From contig NW_024736071.1 of the NCBI RefSeq assembly GCF_018991925.1, positions 7,609,642-7,673,641 of the forward strand: a DNA stretch of 64,000 bases, read 5' to 3'. A model generated the notes under the pieces. It was not told the DNA's origin. It saw nothing but the letters and a program-made list of their open reading frames with translations, and searched no databases. Position 1 is the first letter of the stretch. Each line of letters opens with the position of its first letter. Source of the stretch: Homarus americanus. Taxonomy: Eukaryota; Arthropoda; Malacostraca; Decapoda; Nephropidae. The position numbers and the translations under genes are program-made. Below are positions 11,317 through 22,584 of the stretch, one piece after another.

Positions 11317-12760
11317 ACAACAGAACACACGATAATCTGTTCTGTACTTTCTGTTATTAATGTTCTCAGTTATGGGTCTTGGACTTTGCTGCTGCGGTAG
11401 AATTGAACACCTGTTATGTTGATGAGTATTGTTGTTGTGAAATTGACAACTTTATGACATAGCATTGATGTGTATGTCAAAGTACATTGTGTATATTATG
11501 TAGATGCTTTCTAAATAACTGTGGTGAGTGACGTTCCTGGTGAGTACAGTGTGACAGGTGAAAAACACGTGTTGGGGTTTATGTGTCTTACCTTTAGTAC
11601 CTGGAGTTTACCTTGCGTCGTTTCCAGGGTTCAATTTTCTTCCGTATAGTTTGTGATATGTGAGATCAAGATGTTAACTAACCACATAAGGTAATACAGA
11701 GTATCTAACATTATCATTAACTGGAGTAGACAGCGTGACTACAGTAGTTGAGATGTTCATCCATTACGCTGCGTCGTGTCATACTCCCTGGCGTCAGAGG
11801 ATAAAATTTCTCCCAAAATATTACTTATTGAATATTTCCGCATTCTCCGCCTCCTCTGTTACCACTCCCTCCTTCTTCGGACTTCTCCCATCCTCCAGAC
11901 CCTCCCCCTCCCCTTCTCCGGACTCCCCCCCCCTCCTCCTCCGGACCTCCCCCTCCTCCGGACCCCTCTCCTACTACTGACCTCCTTTCCTACTCCGGAC
12001 CCCCTCTCCTCCGCCTCCTCCCCTCTCCTCCGCCTCCCCCCCTCCTCCGCCTCCCCCCTCCTCCGCCTCCCCCCCTTCCTCCGGACCTTCCTCCCCTACA
12101 CATATATCGTTCTCTCTTTCGTCGTATTACGTGTCCTAAATATGCCTTTCGTAAGTCTTCTACTTATCCAGTTTTAACTCTTAAGTCCTTAATGATCTTG
12201 TGATCCTGCCCATAATAGTCCTGTACCCGACCCATCTCCTACAGCTGGGTTAATTGGATAGAAGTGGCTGAAACATGCGTAATTATTTCCTTGTAACCAG
12301 TTGGCTAGTTGGGGAGTGTTTGGTTTACACAGAACAATTGGAGCCTCGTAGTATTTTCCTCCTCGTATACATTAACTATATTAGGGCTGCATCTCCAACT
12401 TTAAAGTGTGACGCGAACAACAAAGTTCTTGCGTGGATGAACAAGTGGTTTGAACAGTATCATCATAGGGTTCGCATCTCGTGGTTTTAAAAGTTCTCAT
12501 TACCCAACCTGTTATTATCTGCGTCGGTGCTGTAATTACTTTTTCTGTGAACGCTGAAGGTCAGATCATCCGCCGTGATCACTCTTCTGTTCCTGCTCTG
12601 TGTTTGGTAAAACTTGACTTGTTTCCTACACCGTCTCTGATTTAATATTTTCGTGGGATATATTAGTAACAGAGAGGTCTGCTTAATACAGTTGTTTGAA
12701 GAAAAAAGTTCTTACTAGTAATTAAAAGAGATTTAAATGTCATTAACGAATTAGAATTTC
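11317..12760. other. Intronic sequence; pyrimidine-rich patch
   Basis: No gene recognised. A C/T-rich irregular repeat with CTCCGGACC and CTCCGCCTC words spans about 11870-12090. Confidence 0.5.
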
Positions 12761-12762
12761 CT

Positions 12763-12781
12763 CGTGTGTGTGTGTGTGTGT

Positions 12782-12840
<59 letters not shown>

Positions 12841-12841
12841 T
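12763..12841. repeat. (TG)n(TAA)n, the trinucleotide part being the 3' tail of a minus-strand LINE
   Basis: (TG)n followed by about 20 TAA units directly abutting ATTAACGGTTTATTG. The same junction is present in the second LINE copy at 50.94 kb, so the trinucleotide is probably the element's 3' tail. Confidence 0.9.
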
Positions 12842-13478
12842 AACGGTTTATTGAAAGAGCTTTGCAGCCAGAAGGCTGAAAATATACAGTTATATATTTG
12901 GGGAATGGGTTTCGAATTACAAATAATATACAAGTAACATAAGTGATACAAATAAGATATATAATAACTAGATGGGGAAAAGCTCAAACTACAGTTCATT
13001 TCAACATAGTGACAGTGCAAGGAGTAGTGTTTACTGGGAGTGAATACAATGGTTTATTACAAGTTATTGATAATTTTTACAATGGTTGGGACTGGGTTGT
13101 TCTTATAGCGATCAGTTCGTGCACGTATGGGCTGGATGCGGTTGTGGTGTCGAACAGCAATTCTCGGGCTAGGGATCTCAGGTGGTAGTAGGAGCCGGTT
13201 TCGAGGATGGTGTAGAAGCTTCTTACCAAATTTGCAGATGAGGTCGTGGTGATGGTCAGTGAGAGTCGAAAGGGTCAGCGTGTTGAGCGCTTCTTGATAT
13301 GTGGAGTAGGAAGGGGAGAGAATAATCTTGCATGCCCTCTTTTGCACTTTTTTTTAGGTGTTTACGCTGTGTGGCATTAAGGGAGGAAGACCAGGTGGGG
13401 GAGGCATAGGTGAGTTTGGGAAGTATGACTGTTGTGTAAACACTGAGGAGCTCGGGTGCAGGAACTCCCAGGGACTTG
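12842..13478 (-). mobile_element. LINE (Jockey/RTE-like RT) 3' fragment, copy G1
   Basis: Minus-strand translation gives ASPTWSSSLNATQRKHLKK, then after a one-base frame disruption in an A8 run QKRACKIILSPSYSTYQEAL, FGKKLLHHPRNRLLLPPEIP and IRPIRARTDRYKNNPVPTIV, the C-terminus of a non-LTR reverse transcriptase. The 3' UTR ends in (TTA)n. It is closely similar along its length to copy G2 at 50.9-51.9 kb. At the 5' side the similarity to G2 stops at a (GT)n run (13479-13508). Confidence 0.85.
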
Positions 13479-13591
13479 AGTGTGTGTGTGTGTGTGTGTG
13501 CGTGTGTGTAGTAGTAGTGAAACGTAAGTAGAAACTGAACGCGAGGTGAGTGATGCTCTTCATTTATTTAATTTTCTACCTGTTCAGCATG

Positions 13592-13798
13592 TTATTTATT
13601 CTTGTTCATTATACAACTGAATTGATACCAGGTCGCAGAGTTTCCTTGTGTCTTTTGGGAGAATTTTGTGGTGGTTCTGATATAGTCGGTGAAAGTTGAC
13701 ATAAATATTAAATATATATTGTCATCTGCGTCACATGTAAGAATTATGAATAGACGGGGAGGAAGCGCACTGCCCTGGGGGGACACAATTTTCCGCAT
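13592..13798 (-). pseudogene. Decayed RT-domain fragment, probably the same LINE as copy G1
   Basis: The minus-strand frame holds VSPQGSALPPRLFIIL and DDNIYLIFMSTFTDYIRTT, resembling the PQG...LSPxLF and the DNIYL-(Y/F)xDD region of RT, but the catalytic FADD/YADD is not intact. It lies just upstream (in element sense) of G1, separated by (GT)n and some unmatched bases, so part of the element was probably lost between. Confidence 0.5.
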
Positions 13799-15362
13799 CA
13801 GATTTTTATTTTAAGATTTTGTGGAACTAACCGTTAATCTTCGGAGTCTAAATCATGAAAACATTTAATATCCAGCTCCCTCCTACCCATCAAACTACCT
13901 CAATGTGTCCCACTGCCTTTCAACCTCCCTCATTATGTAGCCAAACTCCGTGTCCACCTTTGTTGTTAACCATCGTCTGATATTTATTACAATGTCATTT
14001 TTATCTAACTTCCTGTGTCTCAAGTTTTTAACCAGTGTCTGCCGGGTGTATCATGTTCCTGAGTGAATGAGTGCGTAAAAAACTAGTTAAAAAAGGTTTT
14101 TGTCAACTTTGCGAACCTTGCTAGATTAATTTGGGGTTGATGGAGAAAAACTTGATTTAATTTTGAAGGAAATAGCTTTTAGTTCTTCACCAGCGTCATT
14201 ATGTATGCAGGTCAGCAGTTCAAACGACTGATATTTTATATGTCAAAATCAGAGAAATGTTGCCACAAGCTGAGAGGTGGGCGGGGGTACAAGGCGTGTG
14301 GGGTATTGGTGCCAGAGATTCTTCCGTCCTTCAATTTTACCAAAGTTGATCTAAAATGAAAACATGAAATATAAAAAACTAATATTACTAAACCAAGTGT
14401 GAAAGTCTTAATTACAGGATAACATGAAAACCCTCCTACAAATGCTTGTCGGATATTACCTGGAATTTACCTGTAATTGGTTTCGGGTTTCATTTTTTGT
14501 CCTCAGGCCCATCTTGTACTCTGCTGCCTTTGTGTGTGTGCGGGAAAGGGGGCGTGTATGTGTGGTTGGGCGGGGGGGGGGAATTGTAGCTCTCTCCCAC
14601 TTACATAATTCTCTTGTTAAAATGCTTGGGGTATCACTTAACAAGCTCCACGACTCTCTTCTACAGGGAACACATTTATGCCACAACAGTCTATTCGAAA
14701 AGGTTAAACTTCAGCCAGTGAATATCTGTACCGTTTTCCTCATTTGCTTCTCATTTTTTATATATCGATGGTGGTATTTGTCAGCACTTCACTGGAGGAC
14801 ACTACGGATTTCCGACCATCTCTTCGTACCGAGTAGCGTCTTCCACTCCTCTAGGTTATGGTTGAGGCTGGAGGAGAGCATTCATATCATTCCGACTTCG
14901 ACTATGATGTTAGGTAACCTGTGAGTAATCAGTTTCGAGACAACAGACCACTGTGTTACAACCTGCTTCAGAATGCAGGTTGGTGGGTGGTGGTGAGACT
15001 TCCGGTACTCGCAGGAAGTTTACTTTGAGACCGTGTTTAAAGCCATGAAGAATGTGATCTCGGTTATATAACTGTAATGGAGACACTTCCCGCGGTGATA
15101 GCTTGTTAGTAATATTACACCTCTCGCAGAAGGTAACAGCTTGGTGAGAAAAATTATGCATCTACACCATATTTAGTCTGCGTACAGTAGTAACTCGTAG
15201 TGTTAAAAGTTTACATACAGGTGGGAAGCAAGTTCAGTTTAATAAAAAAGGGTTATTATTAAAATGTTTGAAATAACGTTTTACAATACTCCTTAACAAA
15301 TTAGTTATTAAATTACTGTAACGGAATGACTGTGTGGTACTACCATCAAATCCTCTCTCAAG

Positions 15363-15364
<2 letters not shown>
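13799..15364. other. Intronic/unique sequence, no gene recognised
   Basis: The plus-strand frame at 14424-14924 shows no family motifs, and its minus-strand shadow is equally open. I see nothing else. Confidence 0.5.

Positions 15365-15365
<1 letters not shown>

Positions 15366-15412
<47 letters not shown>
15366..15412. repeat. (GT)n microsatellite
   Basis: About 23 uninterrupted GT units immediately before the SINE. Confidence 0.96.
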
Positions 15413-15415
<3 letters not shown>

Positions 15416-15417
15416 TT

Positions 15418-15715
15418 TTGTAACGGTCAGTATGTTCGCCTCACAAGCGAGTAGTCCCGGGTTCGATCCCCAGGCAGGGTGAAACTATGTGTAAGTTTCT
15501 TTACGCCAACTGCCTCTGTCTACTTAGCAGTAATTGGGGACCTGAATGTTAATTGATTGGCGGATTGTGTTTGGGGTAATGGTTAGCCAGTGCAGTTGGC
15601 GAGTTGTACGGTTTTCTTGGATTATTTCTTAACTCTGGGTCATACAGTACAACTCGTTAACATAGGTGGCCCGAGGGCCGGTCATCGTCGAACATGAAGG
15701 ACATCCATTATTATT
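15418..15715 (+). mobile_element. tRNA-Val-like SINE
   Basis: The head resembles tRNA-Val(CAC): ATGTTCGCCTCACAAGCGAG (anticodon arm) and CCCGGGTTCGATCCCCAGG with a good B box. The start is degenerate, so a working tRNA gene is unlikely. The body has CTGTCTACTTAGCAGTAATT, which I recall as typical of decapod SINEs, and the 3' end is a short (ATT)n at about 15703-15713. RNA polymerase III transcription would start at the head. Confidence 0.75.
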
Positions 15716-15724
15716 ATGCGTGAC

Positions 15725-15726
<2 letters not shown>

Positions 15727-15769
<43 letters not shown>
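15727..15769. repeat. (GA)n microsatellite
   Basis: Uninterrupted dinucleotide run following the SINE. Confidence 0.95.
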
Positions 15770-15772
<3 letters not shown>

Positions 15773-16091
15773 AATTGGTCTGAATTTCTTGTTTAGTGTG
15801 TTGTGGCGGCGTACAAGGTGTTAATTGTATTCCATTAATAGACAGTATTGTTTTTCTCTGCTTCCCATTATTATTCTTCGTCTTCCTGTTATCACATTCA
15901 TCTTTGTCATCATAGAACTTTTATCATTATCATCATCGTTGCCATTATCACATCATTATGGGACTAACACCATTGTTGATGTCATCAAGTTGCTGAAGAG
16001 GGAAGGTGGAGAGCTTCTCTCCCTCTCTCTTTTTTTTCCATTCTTCCTGGAAGGTTTAAAACGGAGACAATGCGTGCAGTATCCTAATTTG

Positions 16092-16221
<130 letters not shown>

Positions 16222-16256
16222 TGTTGTAGTAGACTAATAGTTGTAGTAGTAGTAAT

Positions 16257-17385
16257 TTTTATTCCAACACTAGTGAAAAGCCACCATTTAACCCCAGCAG
16301 AAAGGTCCCTCCTTGCACTACCACCGAGACTGGGAGGAATGGGAATTGCTAATCCAGAAGAGATTGCTGCCACTGAACATCAGAAGTCTGTCAAGCTCAC
16401 AGCAGCCCTCATTAAGTACATAGTAGCTCAAAATGCAGCAAGCGAGGTGGATACCAACGAATTACACAAGATTCGACGTTCCATTACGACAGGACGGCAG
16501 CACACCCAAAGTGTAAACTTCAGCAATTGATGCAACAATTGTCGGTGAACTTGAGAAAAAAGTAGTTGTAGCGCAGGAGGTGTGCGCTTCAAACTGGCTA
16601 ACAATGTTACCGTTAAGAGCAAAAGGCTTCAGCCTTAACAAATAAGAACTTACAAATGCCATTGCTCTAGGGTAAGGTGTGCAAGGGGGGCTTCGTATGC
16701 ATGAAGTATGGTGATGTAAGGGTTCTCAAAGCGAATATGTTGAAGGAAATATGTCACGGTGGAACCGACCTTCATTGCATTGAACTGTGAGAATCTCCGT
16801 CATAGGACTTCCAACACATCCAACGAATCCCGTGTGGCCGTCAGCACTCGAGGAATCTGGACGTGGGGGACAGCGAGCCTTCTTTGACGTCAGGATATTC
16901 GACCCGATGGCCGCATGTCACCATAACCTCTCTCTCGAGGCTGCACACGAGAGGAACGAGAACGATAAAAACAGGGTGTATGCGAAGAAAATTCAAAATG
17001 TGGATCATGGCAGCTTCACTCCTTTGGTGTTCACAACATCTGGCGGGATGGGACCAAGTACAACATGCGTGTACGCCTGACTGGACGAGGTGCAATCTGA
17101 ACAGAAGTAGCAGCCCAGAAGTTCCGTTGGAACCATGATGAAGTGTCGCCTGTCCTCTCTACTTAGGTCTGCATTGCTTTGCCTGAGGGGAACGAGATCA
17201 TCGGCCCCTAAGCCAACACAGTCGCAGACATTAACTTTGAGGCAACAGTCACCGAATGCCGCATAGATCTTCGGCTTACCTAACTCAGTTTGGGTAGTTA
17301 CTTTTGTATTAGGATAATTAGGTAATAAGATGGTGGGGAAGGTGTAGCTATAAGGAGATGTTGGAGGCCACGTTTAAAAAAAAGT
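16257..17385 (+). mobile_element. Retroelement 3' region with nuclease-like C-terminal domain (copy E)
   Basis: A second, more decayed copy of the family at 6.3 kb, in the opposite orientation. The frame from 16273 gives HLTPAERSLLALPPRLGGMG and IANPEEIAATEHQKSVKLTA, then breaks near 16530. Pieces such as SNWLTMLPLRAKGFSL follow. From about 16790 HRTSNTSNESR, RGQRAFFDVRIFDP, GSFTPLVFTTSGGMG and LRSALLCLRGT match copy F, with an in-frame stop at 17078-17080. The 3' UTR with GGAGGCCAC plus an A run followed by GTAGTA is shared with copy F. It is a dead copy. Confidence 0.78.
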
Positions 17386-17515
17386 AGTACTGGGTGGTAG
17401 TAACAACAGAGTAATAGTATTAGTAGCAATAGTAGTTATAGACGTCTCTACTGTAAACTGGCTAATTAAGGATGGGAAATAATTCTACCAGAAGTATGTT
17501 GTAGCTACGTGACGG
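17386..17515. repeat. Imperfect TAG/GTA trinucleotide patch after copy E
   Basis: GTAGTA, GGTGGTAGTAACAACAG and TAGTATTAGTAGCAATAGTA words directly follow the A run of copy E (to about 17440), then ordinary sequence. Confidence 0.6.
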
Positions 17516-18420
17516 TGTGGGGTGTGTTAGTAACGTGACGGTGTGGGGTGTGTTAGTAACGTGACGGTGTGGGGGTGTTAGAAACGTGACGGTGTGGGGT
17601 AGTAACGTGACGGTGTGGGGTGTGTTAGTAACGTGACGGTGTGGGGTGTGTTAGTAACGTGACGGTGTGGGGGTGTTAGTAACGTGACACGTGAGTGTTT
17701 GTAACGTGACGGTGTGGGGGTGTTAGTAACGTGACGGTGTGGGGTGTGTTAGTAACGTGACGGTGTGGGGGTGTTAGTAACGTGACGGTGTGGGGGTGTT
17801 TGTAACGTGACGGTGTGGGGGTGTAACGTGACGGTGTGGGAGTGTTTGTAACGTGACGGTGTGGGGTGTGTTAGTAACGTGACGGTGTGGGGTGTTTGTA
17901 ACGTGACGGTGTGGGGTTGTTAGTAACGTAACGGTGTGGGATGTGTTAGTAACGTGACGTGTTAATAACGGTGTGGGTGTGTTAGTAACGTGACGGTGTG
18001 GGGTGTGTTAGTAACGTGACGGTGTGGGGGTGTTTGTAACGTGACGGTGTGGGGTGTTTGTAACGTGACGGTGTGGGGTGTTAGTAACGTAACGGTGTGG
18101 GATGTGTTAGTAACGTGACGGTGTGGGGGTGTTAGTAACGTGACGGTGTGGGGTGTGTTAGTAACGTGACGGTGTGGGGTGTGTTAGTAACGTGACGGTG
18201 TGGAGGTGTTTGTAACGTGACGGTGTGGGGTGTTAGTAACGTAACGGTGTGGGATGTGTTAGTAACGTGACGGTGTGGGATGTGTTAGTAACGTGACGGT
18301 GTGGGTGTGTTAGTAACGTGACGGTGTGGGGTGTTAGTAACGTGACGGTGTGGGTGTTTGTAACGTGACGGTGTGGATGTTAGTAACTTGACGGTGTGGG
18401 GGTGTTGGGGGGGGTGTTAG
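17516..18420. repeat. About 22-26-bp minisatellite with ACGTG core
   Basis: About 35-40 units of TTAGTAACGTGACGGTGTGG with variable G/T spacers. Each unit carries AACGTG, which fits the core bound by bHLH-PAS dimers, though this may mean nothing. It lies 1.4 kb upstream of the bHLH exon. Confidence 0.95.
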
Positions 18421-18507
18421 TGTAGTGAACTAGTATTAATTTTTTTAATAATTTCTTCTTTGTGGCGGTGTATATTTTATTTCATCCGTTTTTTATTTGT
18501 GCCTTTG

Positions 18508-18509
<2 letters not shown>

Positions 18510-18571
<62 letters not shown>
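18510..18571. repeat. (TG)n microsatellite
   Basis: About 30 uninterrupted TG units. Confidence 0.97.
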
Positions 18572-18654
18572 TAAAAATCTTGTGTGAGAGGAGCGAGTGG
18601 CTGGGGGAAGGTGGACCACCGGGAACACGTGCAGGTGAACCGCAGGTAATCAGG

Positions 18655-19560
18655 GTGTCAACTGTTCTTTGAATGTAAACTGTATTTATTGTAAACTATT
18701 CTTTCATTGTAAACTGTTTTTACTGTAAACTGTTCTTTTACTGTAAACTCTATCATTGTGTAAACTCTTCTCTTAGCATAAACTCTTCTCTTATTGTAAA
18801 CTGGTAAGCTCAGGTTCTCAACTGGTTCAGCCATGTTAATATTGTTATTATTATCCACTCTGTGTTTTTCTGTGTAAATAAACTATTTCAATTCAATTCA
18901 ATTCCATTCTCTAAGGTAAACTCCTCTCTTTATCTTAAACTCATCTTGTAGCGTAAACTCCTCTCTTAGTGTAAACTCTTATCTTTGCGTAAACTCCTTT
19001 GTTAGCGTAAACTCTTCTCTTAGCGTAAACACTTCTTTTAGCTTAACACTTATCTTAGCGTAACTCTTCTCTTAGCATAAACTCTTCTCTTAGAGTAAAC
19101 TCTTCCCCTAGCATAAACTCTTCTCTTAGCATAACTCTTCTCTTAGCGTAAACTCTTCTCTTAGCGTAAACTCTTCTCTTAGCGTAAACTCTTATCTTAG
19201 AGTAAACTCTTCTCTTAACATAAACTCTTCTCTTAGCGTAAACTCTTCTCTTAGCGTAAATTCTTCTCTTAGAGTAAACTCTTCTCTTAGCATAAACTCT
19301 TCTCTTTACATAAACTCTTCTCTTAGCGTAAACTCTTCTCTTAGCATAAACTCTTCTCTTAACATAAAATCTTCTCTTAGCGTAAACTCTTCTCTTAGCA
19401 TAAACTCTTCTCTTAACATAAACTCTTCTCTTAACATAAACTCTTCTCATAGAGTAAACTCTTCTCTTAGCATAAACTCTTCTCTTAACATAAACTCTTC
19501 TCTTAGCGTAAACTCTTCTCTTAGCGTAATCCTTTAGTGTAAACTATTGTTTTTGCGTAA
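18655..19560. repeat. 18-bp minisatellite (AAACTCTTCTCTTAGCGT family)
   Basis: About 40 units. Diverged edge units (18655-18800, TGTAAACTGTTCTT) are separated by about 100 bp of other sequence including (AATTC)n at 18888-18903. The minus strand reads as a six-residue RRVYAK repeat purely because 18 is a multiple of three. Confidence 0.95.
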
Positions 19561-19803
19561 ATGGTTTTAATAGAGCGTCTTGACACACACTGACTCGTTC
19601 TGAGGCTTGATACAGGAAACTCCATTTTTATTTTTAAATATCAAGATGCCTGATTCCCATGTGTCCCCTCGCTGTCTCCCCTCATCGTTAGTGTTCTCTC
19701 TCCCCTCTTTGTCATAGCTCTTCCCCTTTGACCTGTGATGCTCCCCTCTTTGGCCTCCTCACTGATGGTTGTTGACGAGTTGCCTCTTTGTTTGGTTTTG
19801 CAG

Positions 19804-19957
19804 CAACAAGTGCCTTAATGAGAAGCGTCGGCGAGAGCAGGAGAACACCTACATCGAGGAGCTGGCCGAGCTAATCCAAGCCAGCATCGCCTCTGACATG
19901 AGCTCGCTCTCTGTCAAGCCCGACAAGTGCGCCATCCTGCAGCAGACGGTCAATCAG
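19804..19957 (+). CDS. tai: Taiman/NCOA-like p160 coactivator, bHLH exon (internal, partial gene)
   Basis: This exon encodes most of the bHLH domain of a p160 nuclear-receptor coactivator (Taiman in insects, NCOA1-3 in vertebrates), a nuclear protein that dimerises through bHLH-PAS and co-activates ecdysone-type receptors. The translation shows [14 protein letters not shown] (basic region, start of helix 1), [10 protein letters not shown] (helix 1), a loop with [11 protein letters not shown], and AILQQTVNQ (start of helix 2). KPDKCAIL and YIEELAELI are family hallmarks. A pyrimidine-rich acceptor ends in TTTTGCAG at 19803. The donor CAG|GTACGT follows 19957. The exon enters with one base completing a split codon and leaves in phase 0. 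The frame stays open past the donor only because of repeat DNA, so the 835-aa open frame is not the protein. A second possible acceptor (CAACAAG, exon from 19811) is less likely because it would drop NK, which I recall as conserved. Confidence 0.93.
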
Positions 19958-20278
19958 GTACGTCTCCCCATCCCTCCCTCCCTCCCGCCCTCCCTCCCCC
20001 CCTGTCTCTCTGTTTTCCCTCCCTTTCTCACTCCCTGTTTTGTTTCCCTCCCTTTCCATCCTGCTGCAGACGATCAACCAGTTACGTTTCCCTGTTCGTC
20101 TTTCCCTCCATCCTTTCACGTCTTTTACTCTTCCTTCCCTCCCTTTTATCCTTTCCTCCTTCCTTCTCCCTGTAATGTCCCATTCCTCCAGCTCTCATGT
20201 TCTCCCCTGTCTCTCCCTCCCTCTTTTCCCCACCACACCCCACTGTCGTGTATCGCTCACATCTCCTTGGATACCACT
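19958..20278. repeat. Pyrimidine-rich intron start (CTCCCTCC)
   Basis: C/T-rich irregular repeats immediately after the donor, containing the duplicated exon end at 20055-20091. Confidence 0.8.
20055..20091 (+). pseudogene. Decayed duplicate of the 3' end and donor of the bHLH exon
   Basis: CCATCCTGCTGCAGACGATC and the following bases repeat the last 26 or so bases of the bHLH exon plus its donor, 124 bp downstream, with a handful of substitutions. The position matching the exon's CAG|GTACGT reads CAG|TTACGT, so the splice donor is lost. No copied acceptor or helix 1 is seen. It looks like a short tandem duplication that included the exon-intron junction and then decayed. Confidence 0.7.
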
Positions 20279-22225
20279 GCCACCAGCCTCGTGCAGAATC
20301 ACCAGCCTCTTACAGTGCCACCAGCCTCTTACAGTGCCAACCAGCTTACAGTGCCACCAGCTTCATACAGTGCCACCAACCCGTACAGTGTGTACAGTGC
20401 CACCAGCCTCTTACAGTGCCACCAGCCTCTTACAGTGCCACCAGCTTCATACAGTGCCACCAGCCTCTTACAGTGCCACCAGCTTCATACAGTGCCACCA
20501 ACCCTGTACAGTGCCATCAGCCTCTTACAGTGCCACCAGCCTCGTACAGTGCCATCAGCCTCTTACAGTGCCACCAGTCTCGTTCAGTGTCACCAGCTTC
20601 ATACAGTGCCACCAACCTCTTACAGTGCCACCAGCCTGTGCCACCAGCCTCTTACAGGGCCACCAGCCTTACAGTGCCACCAGCCTCTTACAGTGCCACC
20701 AGCCTCTTACAGGGCCACCAGCCTCTTACAGTGTCACCAGCCTCGTACAGTGCCACCAGCCCTGTACAGTGTCACCAGCTTACAGGCCACCAGCCTGCAC
20801 AGTGCCACCAGCCTCTACAGTGCCACCAGCCTCTTACAGTGCCACCAGCCTACAGTGCCACCAGCTTCGTACAGTGCCATCAGCCTCATACAGTGCCATC
20901 GGCCTCTTACAGGGCCACCAGCCTGTACAGTGCCACCAGCCTCGTACAGTGTCACCAGCCCTGTACAGTGCCACCAGCCTCGTACAGTGCCACCAGCCTC
21001 TTACAGTGCCACCAGCCTGTACAGTGCCATCAGTACAGTGCCACCAGCCCGTACAGTGCCACCAGCCTCTTACAGTGCCACCAGCCTCGTACAGTGCCAT
21101 CAGCCGTACAGTGCCACCAGCCTCGCCACCAGCCTCGTACAGTGCCACCAGCCTCGTACAGTGTCACCAGCTTCACAGGGCCACCAGCCTTACAGTGCCA
21201 CCAGCCTCGTACAGTGCCACCAGCTTCGTACAGTGCCATCAGCCTCGTACAGTGCCATCGGCCTCTTACAGGCCACCAGCCTCGTACAGTGCCACCAGCT
21301 TGTACAGTGCCATCAGCCTCGTACAGTGCCATCGGCCTCTTACAGGGCCACCAGCCTCTTACAGGGCCACCAGCTTCGTACAGTGCCATCGGCCTCTTAC
21401 AGGGCCACCAGCCTCTTGCAGTGCCACCAGCCTCGTTTACTGCCATCAGCCTCTTACAGTGCCACCAGCCTCTTACAGGGCCACCAGCCTCTTGCAGTGC
21501 CACCAGCCTCGTTTACTGCCATCAGCCTCTTACAGTGCCACCAGCCTCTTACAGGGCCACCAGCCCGTACAGTGCCATCGGCCTCTTACAGGGCCACCAG
21601 CCTCTACAGGGCCACCAGCCTCTACAGTGCATCGGCCTCTTACAGGGCCACCAGCCTCTTACAGTGCCACCAGCCTTACAGTGCCACCAGCCTACAGGGC
21701 CACCAGCCTCGTACACTGCCATCAGCCTCTTACAGTGCCACCAGCCTCGTACAGTGCCACCAGCCCTGTGCAGCGCCACCAGCCCGTGCAGCGCCACCAG
21801 CCTCGTGCAGCGCGTACAGTGCCAGCCTCGTACAGTGGCACCAGCCTCTTACAGGGCCACCAGCCTCGTACAGTGGCACCAGCCTCAGTGCCACCAGCCT
21901 CACAGTGCCACCAGCCTCAGCGCCACCAGCCCGTTTACTGCCATCAGCCTCTTACAGTGCCACAGTGCCACCAGCCCTACAGCACCAGCCTCTACAGGGC
22001 CACCAGCCCTTGCCACCAGTGCCACCAGTGCACACTGCCATATGCCTGTACACTGCCACCAGCCTCGTACACTGCCATCAGCCTCGTACACTGCCATCAG
22101 CCTCTTACAGTGCCACCAGCCTCTTACAGTGCCACCAGCCTCTTACAGTGCCACCAGCCTCGTACAGTGCCACCAGCCTCGTACAGTGCCACCAGCCTCG
22201 TGCAGTGCCACCAGCCTCCTACAGT
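20279..22225. repeat. 19-bp minisatellite (CAGTGCCACCAGCCTCTTA)
   Basis: About 100 units with GTACAGTGCC, TTACAGGGCC, ACTGCCATC and AGCTTCGTA variants and scattered partial units. Because 19 is not a multiple of three, the frame rotates through all three phases, and all three are stop-free. This explains 680-835-residue open frames on the + strand and [23 protein letters not shown] repeats. None is a gene. Confidence 0.97.
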
Positions 22226-22543
22226 GTTTGTCTGACTGTCGTTACTAGTCCCCCATTACTACACCACTGCGGATAGAGGGCGAGGAAACTTTCACCTGGC
22301 GTAGCTTTCATAAGTCATTGAAAAGTGTGGGGGAGGACGCCAGGCGATGGTGATGCTCGAGCTGGTGATGATCTATGGTACTGTTCTCACATTGGATCGT
22401 TGGGTCATTGAAGCATTGTAGTGGGAGTCAGTTTTTGAAGAACCGGGTCATGTGTTATGAGAACCTCCTTTCCTTTACTAGACTCACGTATATTTATTAG
22501 TTAATATATATTATCCTTATCCGCACCGTCACTTTCATCGATG

Positions 22544-22584
<41 letters not shown>

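Noticed and set aside
15421..15490. Functional tRNA-Val gene
   Set aside because: The D-arm and acceptor stem are degenerate and a SINE body follows, so it is a tRNA-derived SINE head.
17516..18420. CRISPR-like array
   Set aside because: No constant repeat with unique spacers; the spacers are variants of the same unit. The same holds for the other arrays, and this is animal DNA.
19055..19450. Minus-strand RRVYAK six-residue repeat protein
   Set aside because: An 18-bp minisatellite; no start context, splice support or domain.
19769..22276. 835-residue open frame starting in the bHLH exon
   Set aside because: Only the exon part is coding; the rest is intron past a consensus GTACGT donor and a 19-bp repeat. 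Kept only as an intron-retention question.
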